Source: Elymus sibiricus
Taxonomy: Eukaryota; Streptophyta; Magnoliopsida; Poales; Poaceae
Assembly (NCBI GenBank): GCA_039707655.1
Contig: CM077673.1
Coordinates: 8,566,001 to 8,630,000 of the forward strand
Length of the DNA stretch: 64,000 bases
Direction: 5' to 3'
The notes beneath the pieces were generated by a model. That model saw nothing but the letters and a program-made list of their open reading frames with translations, ran no database searches and was not told where the DNA came from. Shown here in pieces: positions 37,165 through 47,226 of this stretch. Both the position numbers and the translations under genes were made by a program. How positions within the stretch are numbered: the first letter of the stretch is position 1; every line of letters begins with the position of its first letter.

Positions 37165-38470
37165 AGTTCTTTAACCTAATAATAATGTGAAATAGATAAA
37201 CTAGGCGGTACGTAGCATGGTCCAAGATTGCAACAAACGGTTTACGAATTCCGAAGCACCACCGATCGACCGATCGACCCAGCTGCATGCTGCCATTTGG
37301 TTTTGATTGAATTTACTATTTATTTATTTATTCATTGCAGTGAGTAGAAGAAAGATGCACATGCATCATCGATGGATCTCTCTGTATGTCTATGTGCATG
37401 TGTATGTGTTGACCACGTCTCGGCTAACTGTTTTTAGTCTTTTGGATGATTCTCAGCAGGATTCTCTGGCCAGAGGCGGCGCGACCATGCATGGCCACAG
37501 ATGCCTGCCTGCCTGCCACGGTGGTTTGGCTCTCTCATCATGCCACACGACACGTCGCAGCCAACCCACACGAGTAGCTCATGCATGCATCATGCCTCGG
37601 CTCATGATGCTTGAGTTAGAGCATCGCTTCGCCTGCCTGCCTGCCTGCCTGCTTTCCCAATGATGATTATCAACTGACATAGCATAGCATAGCATTAGCA
37701 TGAATGAATGAATTTGAGCTACTACGATGGATATCTCTGAGCTTTTTGTGGATAGACAGGAAATAATGCTAATCTAAATCTGCACGATGGATGACTGGCT
37801 CATTGCTAGGCTAGCTGCAGCCATGGCTGGCTGGCTGGCTCAACTGCCGGCCCCTCCTCTGCTCTATCTCCTTTGAGTTAATTGCAAATAGTGTGGACCG
37901 ATCACTCGATCAGTCGTACGAGTTTTCCGTCTATGCATTCCAGCAGCCTTTTCTTTTTCTTTTTCTTTTCTTCGTGCTGTTGTTTGCCATGCATGTTGCA
38001 GGCAGGCAGTCAGGCAGACCGCAACAGCCAACGGACAACGGCTTTGTATGCATGTATGTATGTATATGCCTCTCTGTTTTCGCACGTACGTACGTACATC
38101 AAAAAATGATAGTTATAGAACAATAATAGCATATGCCAACTGCTGTGCATACAGTCGTTATTGTGCAGTGCAACAGTTCCGATCCAACTTTGCTCAACAT
38201 GTGTGAGTATATCTATCTATCTATCTATCAAGGGGTGCACTTGCACGTACCTGTGGCTTGCATGTGGCCACCACGCACTCAATTATCACTACTACTAGTA
38301 CTAGTACCTTGCTACTAGTACTATTTCTCGCTAAGCCGCAAGGGTTGTACTTGTGTGAATGTGGACATGTTAAGCAGCCATCAATCTAGGAGTATCTATT
38401 CAGCCTGAGGCTCCTTTTTCAGCACTGCTAATAATAGCTAAAAAGGAAAGAAAAATAAAGTCTCCACATT

Positions 38471-38685
38471 CATCTGCAAATTAAAGATGATCCTTGAGAG
38501 TTGGGTTTTGCTGCCTTGTCGGAGTTTTTCTTCCACCACCGCCGGCGGCCCGACCTCATCTTTGTGTTTCCATGTTGTTGACCATGGTCGAGAGCTTTGC
38601 TACACCTACGGACTAGACCTACGGGATTACGGGCTTATGTGGCAACATCTCATTGGAGAAAAGGAGGAAACAAAATGAAATTCAG
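38471..38685. repeat. 215-bp direct repeat, left copy
   Basis: From catctgcaaattaaag to aatgaaattcag. The right copy is 43993-44207, the same length, differing at about 11 sites by eye (near 5%). Both are clearly closer to each other than to block A (about 35135-35345). Confidence 0.85.
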
Positions 38686-39404
38686 TTAGGATTTTTGGGA
38701 CCTCGATCGTGAATTTTTGGCAATTTGATAACACAATTTTACTCTATTTTATGATTGATCATTAGAACCACTTATAATACTGAATATGGAAATAAACTAA
38801 TGTCTGAACCTTTCTACTTGAAACGAAACTTGCATGTAGACCTTCCCTTGTGATAACTTATTGTCCTTTTGCTAGTTCACTAGTTCCTTAGTGAATATAT
38901 TACAAGTTGTACCACCAGACCAAGTTAAGCTACTCATATACTATATATATATATAGGGCAAGTATCTTCAACAGGGCATTCATTGAAGGAGCAAGAGGAG
39001 CAGAAGACAAAGGTCTGTACCATTTACCCGATGAATAGTTGGCTTTAGTTGAAACTCTTATATGGAAAAGGAGTTTGATGTTGTTTACATGAGAATTCTT
39101 TTTGTGACACAGGAGTAACAACCAACTAGGCCAGGAAAGAGGAAAGCACGTGACAAGTGCCCCCAAGTCCAAGTGTTTTGGCATGACCAGACATATATCC
39201 CAGCAAACACATATAAGTCATGGTTGAAGGACCGATCAGGTCGCACCCCTAGAAAACGTTTGGTTAGCAGTGTATGTCAACGTGTTATTGATTAAACCCC
39301 CTGTTTTCCTATAGTTTACAAGTTATGTATTGTATTTACCAAATTTCTTTTTTTAGTGTTTACTATTTGCAGATAATTAATCCTATTAAGGAGTTTAAGA
39401 TAGG
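38686..39404. other. Patch DNA with possible gene-fragment exons
   Basis: Unrelated to block A. Two exon-like stretches: about 38955-39012 (SIFNRAFIEGARGAEDK, then gtctgt) and 39111-39266 after ttgtgacacag, open apart from one early stop (RPGKRKARDKCPQVQVFWHD...). I do not recognise the protein. This may be a captured gene or transposon fragment. Confidence 0.35.
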
Positions 39405-39668
39405 CAAATCAACTTGTGGTTGGATGGTTAGGAGAACAGTGGTATCCCCTGCCCACCAGAGTTCAAGTCCCAGACTTGACGTTGGTGCTTGCATTTTCCT
39501 GGATTTATTCCAAGTCTTCCGGCGAAGTGCTTTCACTGGGAGGAGACGTTCCCGTCGACAATGAAGGCGTCTGTGACGACTTCGTCAATCTCAAGATGGT
39601 GTGCCGGCTTAGTCTCTCGGAGGTGCTCATAGGGGTAGGGTGTGCGTGCGTTCATAGGGGTGATTGTA
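39405..39668 (+). mobile_element. Au-type SINE, 3'-truncated
   Basis: caacttgtggttggatggtt, box B agttcaagtccca, cgttcccgtcgacaatgaag, tgccggcttagtctctcgg and gggtagggtgtgcgtgcgtt match the Au SINE. The last part is missing, and plastid-like sequence follows within about 10 bases. No target duplication seen. Confidence 0.88.
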
Positions 39669-39702
39669 CTCTTGAGGATTCTATGTCTAATTATTAAAAA
39701 GT

Positions 39703-40008
39703 CTAATTATTCAATAAATTAGATTGATTGATACGAGTGGATTTCCTATTATGATGGATGGAAGAAAGAATGGATAGTCCAATAGCGGCTTCAGCAGCGG
39801 CAAGGGCTATAACAAGAATTGCGAAAATATCTCCTTTTAATTGGCGACTATCAAATAGATCAGAAAATGTTATGAGATTTAGATTAATTGAATTCAGTAT
39901 AAGTTCAAGACATATTAGAGCTCTAACCATGTTTCGGCTTGTGATCAATCCATACATACCAATCGAAAATAAATAGACACTCAGAAAAAGTACATGCTCA
40001 AACATCAT
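39703..40008 (-). pseudogene. ndhE: Nuclear copy of plastid ndhE
   Basis: A full 101-codon open frame from [14 protein letters not shown] to QSNLLNN, the usual length of grass NdhE (subunit 4L of the plastid NDH complex, which moves electrons from ferredoxin to plastoquinone). Three hydrophobic segments are present. The frame is intact, but without a nuclear promoter or transit peptide it should not be functional. Confidence 0.9.
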
Positions 40009-40220
40009 TAACTAACTCCTTATCAATCTAGATTCATTTCAATATGAGGGAAAGAATTGAACCGATTCAATTAATCACAATAGAACAATTACACAACAAA
40101 AGAGAAAAGAAATGAGGTATTTGTTGGCAGTAGATGGGTTTTACTAAATCAAAATTGTGATTCTTTAGTTATTTATTTTAGATTTGCAATTCTTATAATT
40201 TTTACTTTTTCTAAGTTTTC

Positions 40221-40753
40221 TTATTGCCGAGCCATAGTAATTGCACCTATTAAAGAAACTAGAAGAATTATGGAAATGAGTTCAAACGGAAGATAAAAAT
40301 CGGTTGCTAAATGAATTCCAATTTGTTGAACATTATTTATGAGACCCTGTTCTACTATTTGGTTTGATCTTGTAGTCCAAAGAATTCCATACCATGACGT
40401 ATCTAGGATAGTAGTCATTAGTGAAAAAACAATAGTTATACAAACGAGCGAAGTGAACCCATCTCCAATAGTCCAATAATTCTTATCTTTAGACCATTCT
40501 GAGCCATTTACAAACATTACAGCGAATATGATCAAGACATTTATGGCTCCCACATAAATAAGAAGTTGTGCGACAGCTACAAAGTAGGAATTTAATAAAA
40601 AAAATAGAATAAGGATATACAAACAAGAACTAATCCCAGCGAAAAGGCAGAATAAATGGGGTTGGTAAGTAATACTACTCCTAGATCCCCTAGTAGAAGA
40701 ACAAATCCCCCAAATAGCATAAGAATCTCATGTATTGGTCCACGTAAATCCAT
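40221..40753 (-). pseudogene. ndhG: Nuclear copy of plastid ndhG, frameshifted
   Basis: The start codon is at 40751-40753 ([16 protein letters not shown]) and the stop at 40221. The first ~50 codons and the last 130 are in different frames. The shift is at a T run (minus strand) around 40590-40605, so a homopolymer length change broke it. The C-terminal part ([20 protein letters not shown] ... GAITMARQ) is well kept. Intact grass NdhG has about 176 residues. Confidence 0.88.
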
Positions 40754-41001
40754 TATGGATAAAAAGAAATTAATAGTATAAACATTTTCATGAACTGACT
40801 AAACTAAAGGATTCAAGGAAGGAAAAAGGGATTAGGGTATTTTTTGTGTATAAACTGTATACTTAGAAATTATATTATATCATGAAAATCTAGTATGATT
40901 TAAAATAAGAAAAAAATTCCAGTAAGCAGTAGTTATTCGTTTTTCTTTATGGTTTAATAAAGAATTATTAGATTTTTATAGCAAAAAGACAAAATCAAAG
41001 T

Positions 41002-41550
41002 TTAGTAATCAGTAATCGTTCTTGAATTCGAAGATTTTCCTTCGTTTATTTTACTTTCAGATGAATTCCTAATTGTTTGAATTGTGTAATCTCCCATTAT
41101 GGAGATTGGTAACCGACTTAAAGCAATTTGATTGTAATTCAATTCATGACGATCATAGGTAGAAAGTTCATATTCTTTAGTCATTGATAAACAACTTGTT
41201 GGACAGTACTCAACACAATTGCCACAAAATATACAAACTCCGAAATCAATACTATAATTAAGCAATTGTTTTCTTTTAATATCCTTTTCAAATGTCCAAT
41301 CCACAATGGGTAGATCTATCGGACATATGCGAACACACACTTCACAAGCAATACATTTATCAAATTCAAAGTAGATTCGTCCTCGGAAACGCTCTGGTGT
41401 AATTGATTTTTCATAAGGGTAGTGAATCGTTATAGGTAAACGATTTGTGTGGGATAAGGTAGTTATGAAACTTTGACCCATGTACCTTGTAGCACGTATT
41501 GTTTGTTGACCATAACTCATGAACCCAATTACCATAGGGAACATATTCAT
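41002..41550 (-). pseudogene. ndhI: Nuclear copy of plastid ndhI
   Basis: Open frame of 182 codons; the plastid start is probably the second Met ([12 protein letters not shown]). Both 4Fe-4S motifs are present: [12 protein letters not shown] and [12 protein letters not shown]. Length agrees with grass NdhI (about 180). A few residues differ from what I remember of grass NdhI (for example DWTFEKD for DWRFEKD), as expected for unselected nuclear drift. Presumed non-functional. Confidence 0.9.
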
Positions 41551-41624
41551 TCTAAATATCTATGAAAAAGATATGTTTCGTTCTCTTGTTTGGGAGAGCT
41601 TTTGTGTTGAAAATATTCTTACTA

Positions 41625-41990
41625 TTATTGTATTATCTTATTTATAGTAAAAACAAGTTGAGAATAGGTTGTTAATAATAGATGGCCCAGGGAAATAAGT
41701 AAAAGAAATTTCCATCCAAGATTTAATAACTGATCCATTCTCATCCTCGGTAAAGTCCATCTTATTGTGATAGAAATGAAGAGAAATAAATAAGCTTTAG
41801 TTAATGTAATAAATATACCCATTGTCATTTCCAAAATTCCAACTGCTTTATTCATTTGGAAAAAAAAATCAAAAAAGGATATATAGGGAATAGAGAAATT
41901 CCACCCGCCCAAGTAGAGAAGTGTTACAAATAAAGAAGAAAATAGTAAATTTAGGTAAGAAACAAGATAAAATAAACCATATTTGATATC
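41625..41990 (-). pseudogene. ndhA: Nuclear copy of plastid ndhA exon 2, partial
   Basis: It reads [19 protein letters not shown], then [16 protein letters not shown] and [20 protein letters not shown], the C-terminal half of NdhA. The 5' part of exon 2, the intron and exon 1 are missing at the insertion edge, and the C-terminal end is altered ([10 protein letters not shown] where the plastid protein ends shortly after QLV). Confidence 0.88.
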
Positions 41991-41992
41991 GA

Positions 41993-43194
41993 AATATTTA
42001 GTTCAAGGGACCCACAAGAAGTTTTTTACCCATAGCAACTTCCGCACAAGAGGAAGAAATGCACCAAAGTCAAGCCCCCAAATCCTCAACTTCTTGAGGT
42101 CACTTAAGACTGAAATTTGTGACACCCACTCTTTTTAACTTGCAAAAGTTGTAATTACAAGCTGCATATTTTTAACTTGCAAGATTGCTAATTCAAAGTT
42201 GCACATTATTTCATACACACACGAGATAAATCATCATCATCATCACATTGTGACCGACCTGGAATTCCTTGGAAATTTTTATTTTTTATTAAGTTCCTTA
42301 TTATGACATGAACTCTGTTATAAGATTAAGCCGTATGCCTGCTTCAAGCTCTGGTGACTTTGGAAGGGGGCATTTCAGCCGTAGAGCCAGAAATACAAGT
42401 GCAATCTGGAAGTGGGACATTTCAGCCATTAGAGCCTGAAATACAAGTGCAATCTGGAAGTGGAAGGTGACTGTTGATCCTGATAGTAACCTTGTTCTTT
42501 ATTAGTTGCACAAATAATTGACTATGTGTCATTTCTTTGGGGCGTCTTAAAAGAAATGATTAAGGAACATGGTTACTATCAGTATCAACAAATAATTGAC
42601 TATGGACCCGGGGGTGAAATACAATTACATATATTTTTGTACTAAACTTTTATATTCTTCTATGCATATTATTTTTTAGACTACAACCTAAAAGAGTATG
42701 ATGTTATCCACTTAGTTTACATATTTAATCATAAAAAAATATTGCTAATTATTAATTATTGTATTCTTTGTCATACGGGTTGTAATGTACATCAGTAAAA
42801 AAGTATGATAAATTAAGTTGTGTCTCTTAAGGAAAGTTAATTTTGATGATTGCATAAAAAATATAGTGTACACAAATTGCTACCTATCTTTATAATTGTC
42901 ATTAAATATCATGATAGAGCTTTCTAAAGCATATTGTCTAAAAAAACTTAAAAGTGATTTCTAGTGTATTATTAGGTAAGTATATTTGAAGATCATATGT
43001 GACTCTTCCTACCCTTGCGACCTCCATGCTAGGTTTAGGCGACCTTGGCGGCGGCGGCTGTGCCGCCCCTCATGCCCACCGAGGCCCTAGCCCCTAACGC
43101 ACCCCTTGCCGTGTGTGACCCCCAGTTGCACTACGACGCTTTGGCCGCCCCGTCGGCCCGCATTCCTGGCGATCTCGGAGTCCAGGGCTGTGGG
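41993..43194. other. Patch DNA with short repeats
   Basis: A 45-60 bp direct repeat (catttcagcc...gaaatacaagtgcaatctgg) at about 42371-42465. An inverted repeat of about 26 bp, ttgatcctgatagtaacc at 42473 and ggttactatcagtatcaa near 42571. 42600-42990 is AT-rich. 43010-43194 is GC-rich with no supported frame. Confidence 0.5.
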
Positions 43195-43992
43195 TGTTGG
43201 GGAACATTGCATGGGAAACAAAATTTATGCAACGCACACGCAAGATCTATCCATGGAGATGCATAGCTACGAGAGGGGGAGTGTATCTACATACCCTTGT
43301 AGATCGCTAAGCGGAAGAGTATATAACGCGGTTGATGTAATCGTACTCTTCACGATGCAATCGTGATCCAATCCTATCCAGTGCCGAACGGACGACACCT
43401 TCGCGTTCAGCACACGTGTGGCTCGATGACGTCTCCGCCTCCTTGATCCAGCGAGCGAGGGAAGAGTAGTAGATGGGATCTCGACCAGCACAATGGCATG
43501 GTGGAGGTGGTGCTGGTGATGGAGCAGTGCCGGCAGGGCTTCGCCAAGCGCCTACGAAACTATGAACGAGGAAGAACGGGAGAGACGGGAGGAGGGCCGC
43601 GGTCGTGGGAGGGTGTGCTGCCCCCTTGCGCCTCCCCACCTTTATATAGGCGTGGGAGGGCTGGTGGCTTGCCCTCCAGGACCCTAGGGTCGTTGGTCAA
43701 GGGGGGAGGAAGTAAATCATTCCTTTCCTACCCCACCGATCGCTATCCCCCTTTTTAGGGATCTTGATCTTATCCTTTCGAGATATGATCATATTACTTT
43801 TAAGGGGGGATCTTGCTGCGCCTAGACCAGGGGTGTGGGGAATTTCCCCACTACCCACATCCATGTGGGTACCCATGCAGGTGGGCCCCACTCCGGAACC
43901 TTCTAGAACCTTCCCGGTACGATACCGAAAAATCCCGAACATTTTTCGGAACCCTGAATATGACTTCCCATATATAAATCTTTACCTCCATC
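43195..43992 (+). mobile_element. LTR fragment (5' part), truncated
   Basis: Begins tgttggggaacattgcatgg, a common Triticeae LTR opening, continues through gcacacgtgtggctcgatgacg and ends abruptly in ccatatataaatctttacctcc, where block II resumes. No partner LTR or target duplication. Confidence 0.65.
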
Positions 43993-44207
43993 CATCTGCA
44001 AATTAAAGTTGATCCTCGAGAGTTGAGTTTTGCTGCCTTGTCGGAGTTTTTCTTCCACCACCGTCGGCGGCCCGACCTCATCTTTGTGTTTCCATGTTGC
44101 TGACCATGGTCGAGAGCTTTGCTACACCTACGGACTAGACCTACGGGATTGCGGGCTTAAGTGGCAACATCTGATTGGAGAAAAGGAGGAGGCATAATGA
44201 AATTCAG
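43993..44207. repeat. 215-bp direct repeat, right copy
   Basis: Partner of 38471-38685. From here block II continues in step with block A (gattgacccgcaaaaatgg, gaggattggcgaggttcgt). Confidence 0.85.
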
Positions 44208-44673
44208 GGACAAATTAATGATGATTGACCCGCAAAAATGGTTTATTATGAGGATTGGCGAGGTTCGTGGCTCACTTTCGTATGTCCCATCCATAGGTTT
44301 AGGATTTTTTGCCATGCCCGATGCTTCCTCCTCATCTTAGGATCTTCACACTTTCCGACTCAATGAAAAAGTTTGTTCTAGTGCGCTTTTGATCCCCGCT
44401 CTCTTCTCACCTTAACCCTTCCGAAATTGGCAATAAAATGTCTAAGTAATAATTATTTGTTTTTAAATTATGCTTCAATCATCCTTTTGGAAGCTTCTTA
44501 TGTAACTTCCTCATTCGAGGCACCATTAAAAAGTTATTGGTTGGGCTTATTTTCTTACAATAGAAGAGAGTGAAAATGGTGTTAAATTATTGGAGTAAAC
44601 ATGTTTTCCTTTGATTTAATCATCGTCCTGGAAGCCTCTTATGCACTTCCTCGATAGAGGTTAGTCCCTCTTT

Positions 44674-44691
44674 GGGGGGGGGGGGGGGGGG
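44674..44691. repeat. Poly-G tract, 18 bases
   Basis: Replaces the tggtggcg of block A (about 35837) in otherwise alignable sequence, so it expanded in this copy. Confidence 0.9.
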
Positions 44692-45529
44692 TCGTCGATG
44701 GGTGTGGTGGTCCCTTGGGTGTGATGCCACGTCTTCTATGATTATTCTCAGTGCCATTTTTAAGGCGTTTGGTTGTGCACATGTGCGCCTTTTTACGTTC
44801 TTTGTTTGATTTGTCATGTATTTCTATTTTATAGGCTCTTGAGAATTTCCACAACACCTTCTGTAGTTTTGGCCATGTAGCTTTATTGATATAAAGCAGG
44901 GCGAAAGCCTTGATCAATAAGTTACTATATATATGCATCCATATCTCTCTCTCCGCCACTATTATTGCCACCTGGAGGTCACGAAGAGCAGGGAAGCGTT
45001 GGATGTTTCGCGCCTTGCTGTGAATCTCTTGTGATCTTCCCAGTTTGCGCCTAAATGGAAAGTTGTTTTGGTAGGCTTTTGCTCTCCGCTATCTTCTTCC
45101 CCTGTACCTTTGGAAAATGGCGCTAAAATGTCCAAGTGACTGTAATTTGTTACTTTTAAGAAGACAAATTGGTTTGCCTTGATCTTCATTGTAGAAGCTT
45201 CTTATTCACTTAACTACTGGAATCAGGCTATTTGCCGTCTGCCTGTTCTTTGCTGTCTGCTGGCTGATGGCAAAGAAAGTCTTTGCCGTCAGCTTGCAGA
45301 AAACAGACGGCACAGTATGAGCTGATGGCAAAGGAACTCTTTGCCATCAGTGCATACTTTGCCGTCTGCTAGCGGACGGCAAAGCGCCCAAAAGCAGACG
45401 GCAAAGAGCACGAGGGGGTCCCACTGGACCGCGGGTCAACCGGACGTCATGGATGCCGTCCGCCGATCTTTGCCGTCCGCCTTTTGCCTCTTTGCCGTCC
45501 GCTAGGATGGCCACCTAACGGCTAACGGC

Positions 45530-46110
45530 CGTGCCCCGGGCCCCACCCCACCCCCTCTCTCTCCCCTTCTCCCCATCTATCACTCTCTCTCCCCTTCCTC
45601 CCCATCTCTCACTCTCTCTACCGCAAACCACCGCAAACCACCACGGCGGCTCCGGAGCCAGCCCTCCCCGCGGCCCTCCTCCACCATCGCCCCCCTTCCC
45701 GCGGCCCTCCTCCACCACCGCCCCCCTCCCCGCGGCGAGACCCCCTCCTCGCGGCGCTCCTCCACCATCGCCCCCCTTCCCGCGGCCCTCCTCCACCACC
45801 GCCCCCCTCCCCGCGGCGAGCCCCCCTCCCCGCGGCCCTCCTCCACCACCGCGGCGAGCCCCCCTCCCCGCGGCCCTCCACCACCACCGCGGTGAGCCTC
45901 CACCACCGCGGTGAGCCCCCACCACCCCGTGGCCCTCCTCCACCACCGCGGCGAGCCCCCCTCCCCGCGGCCCTCCTTCACCACCGCAACGAGCCCACCC
46001 ACACGTCGGCGAGCACCCCATCCCCGCGGCGAGCACCCCCCCCGCGGCCAGGCTCCACCACCGCGGCGTCCTCCCTACGCTGACCCTGCTCCACCAGCCC
46101 TCCTCCGGTG
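45530..46110 (+). other. GC-rich 5' leader of the CACTA genes, minisatellite
   Basis: CT-rich leader (45545-45625), then repeated ccccgcggccctcctccaccac-type units (45655-46080), ending ctccggtgagttc, a plausible splice donor (about 46107). Open frames on both strands are repeat translations (Pro/Arg or Gly-rich). Probably a non-coding first exon. Confidence 0.6.
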
Positions 46111-46245
46111 AGTTCATCTTCTCTCTTTTCTTTTTCCTTTTTTTCATCTCATTGCATCTGTTTATTAGTTTAGGTTACTGTTAGTGTTAATTAGGTTAGA
46201 GTGTTAATTAGGTTACTGTTAGTTTAGGTTAATTAGGTTAGTGCA

Positions 46246-46295
46246 AAAAAAGAAGAAAAGAAGAATAAGTAGAAGAAGAGGATAAAGGAAAAAAG

Positions 46296-46327
<32 letters not shown>

Positions 46328-46556
46328 AGAAGAAGAAGAGGAGGAGGAGGAGGAGGAGGAGGAGGAGGCGAAGAAGAAGAAGAAGAAGAAGAAGAAGAAG
46401 AAGAAGAAGAAGAAGAGGAGGAGGAGGAGGAGGAGAAGAAAAAAGAAGAAGATGAAGAAGTAGAAGTAGAAGAAGAAAAGGAAGAAAAGGAAGAAGAAGA
46501 AAAGGAAGAAGAGGAAAAAAAAGAAGAAAACGACACTCCCCCCCCCCCCCCCCCCC
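46246..46556. repeat. ~290-bp purine tract followed by poly-C
   Basis: Almost pure A/G on the plus strand (gaa, gaag and gag runs) from 46246 to about 46530, with only a few pyrimidines, then 19 C at 46538-46556. The Ser/Leu/Phe-rich minus-strand frames are artefacts. Confidence 0.95.
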
Positions 46557-47009
46557 GACACCCCGACACGACACCCCCGACACCCCGTTAACCGAAAAGG
46601 TGCTTTTCGGCCTTCCAGAGGCCGACGGGGTCATAGTTTTGTAAATTATGAGTTAGGTCATATATTTTCTGATTTTGTTATAAAAAACAGCATATTGGTG
46701 TTGATCGGGTGGATTTCAATGTGCAGTTGTTTCGTCGCTGCGAGGGTCTGGTGTTCGACGACCTCCCCGTGCGTTGGACGAGCTCCGCCCCTGCATTCGT
46801 GGGTGAGCACAAATGACATCCCCCCCTTAAATTGCTCTGTTCCGGTCTTCGTGCCGATGAAACTTGCTAGCTATAGGTGTCTTCAATCATCAGTATGCGT
46901 GACCAGTATGCGTCTCCCGTTCGAAAGGGCAGCATCTATAAATATGCATGTCTTTGCATATTTATAACCGCCATTCTTTCGAATTGTCCAACGTTATCCA
47001 TGGACAGCC

Positions 47010-47226
47010 CGCGTATGTGTAGATTGGGTTCGTTTTCCCATATGCTCTGCTCCGGATCCGATGCGGAATTTCGTCAGTGCCTCCCTATTGTTCTCCGGGT
47101 ACACATCTTCTTTGCTTATTGTCGAGACGTGTATCAGGAGAACAGCGGGGAGGTGCTGCCGAAATTCTGCGTCGGATCCGGAGCAGAGCATGGGAAAACG
47201 AACCCAATCTACACATACTCGGGTGG
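47010..47226. repeat. Long imperfect inverted repeat (hairpin), arms ~95 bp
   Basis: Left arm 47010-47107 (cgtatgtgtagattgggttc ... gttctccgggtaca) and right arm about 47131-47226 (its complement, ending gaacccaatctacacatac), about 25-base loop, roughly 85-90% paired by eye. It lies between the GC-rich leader and the TNPD start, probably in an intron. Confidence 0.85.

Larger units (their letters stand above)
34478..37745. repeat. Block A: first copy of a duplicated 3' flank of the ERF gene
   Basis: It starts just after the ERF stop (gctagctgcaggcctgcagccatggctgg) and matches block II (37805-38685, 43993-45211, 55911-57110) in order over its whole length. Shared landmarks: gagttaattgc...agtgt (34548), the 215-bp segment (about 35135-35345), gaggattggcaaggttcgt (35380), gaagatatactagaatattt (36560), tagataaactaggcgg (37192), ttgaccacgtctcggctaact (37408). 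Two SINEs present here are absent from block II. No convincing gene; short open frames in the two copies are not conserved. Confidence 0.8.
39675..41992 (-). mobile_element. Plastid DNA insertion (NUPT), ndhE-ndhG-ndhI-ndhA
   Basis: About 2.3 kb in the gene order of the grass plastid small single-copy region, read on the minus strand: ndhA exon 2, ndhI, ndhG, ndhE. AT-rich spacers match plastid style. The left edge lies next to the SINE; the right edge is near 41992, where similarity to ndhA ends in atttgatatcgaaatattt. A functional plastome copy is not expected here because nuclear transposons flank both sides. A chimeric assembly is the alternative, and the SINE and LTR junctions argue against it only weakly. 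Confidence 0.93.

Noticed and set aside
39703..41912. Functional NDH operon
   Set aside because: Surrounded by nuclear transposons, with ndhG frameshifted and ndhA truncated; a nuclear plastid insertion.
45515..46147. Gly/Arg-rich minus-strand and Pro-rich plus-strand open frames
   Set aside because: GC-rich tandem repeats in the CACTA leader give long frames on every strand.
46219..46634. Ser-, Leu- and Phe-rich minus-strand open frames
   Set aside because: Three frames of the same purine tract; simple-sequence artefact.
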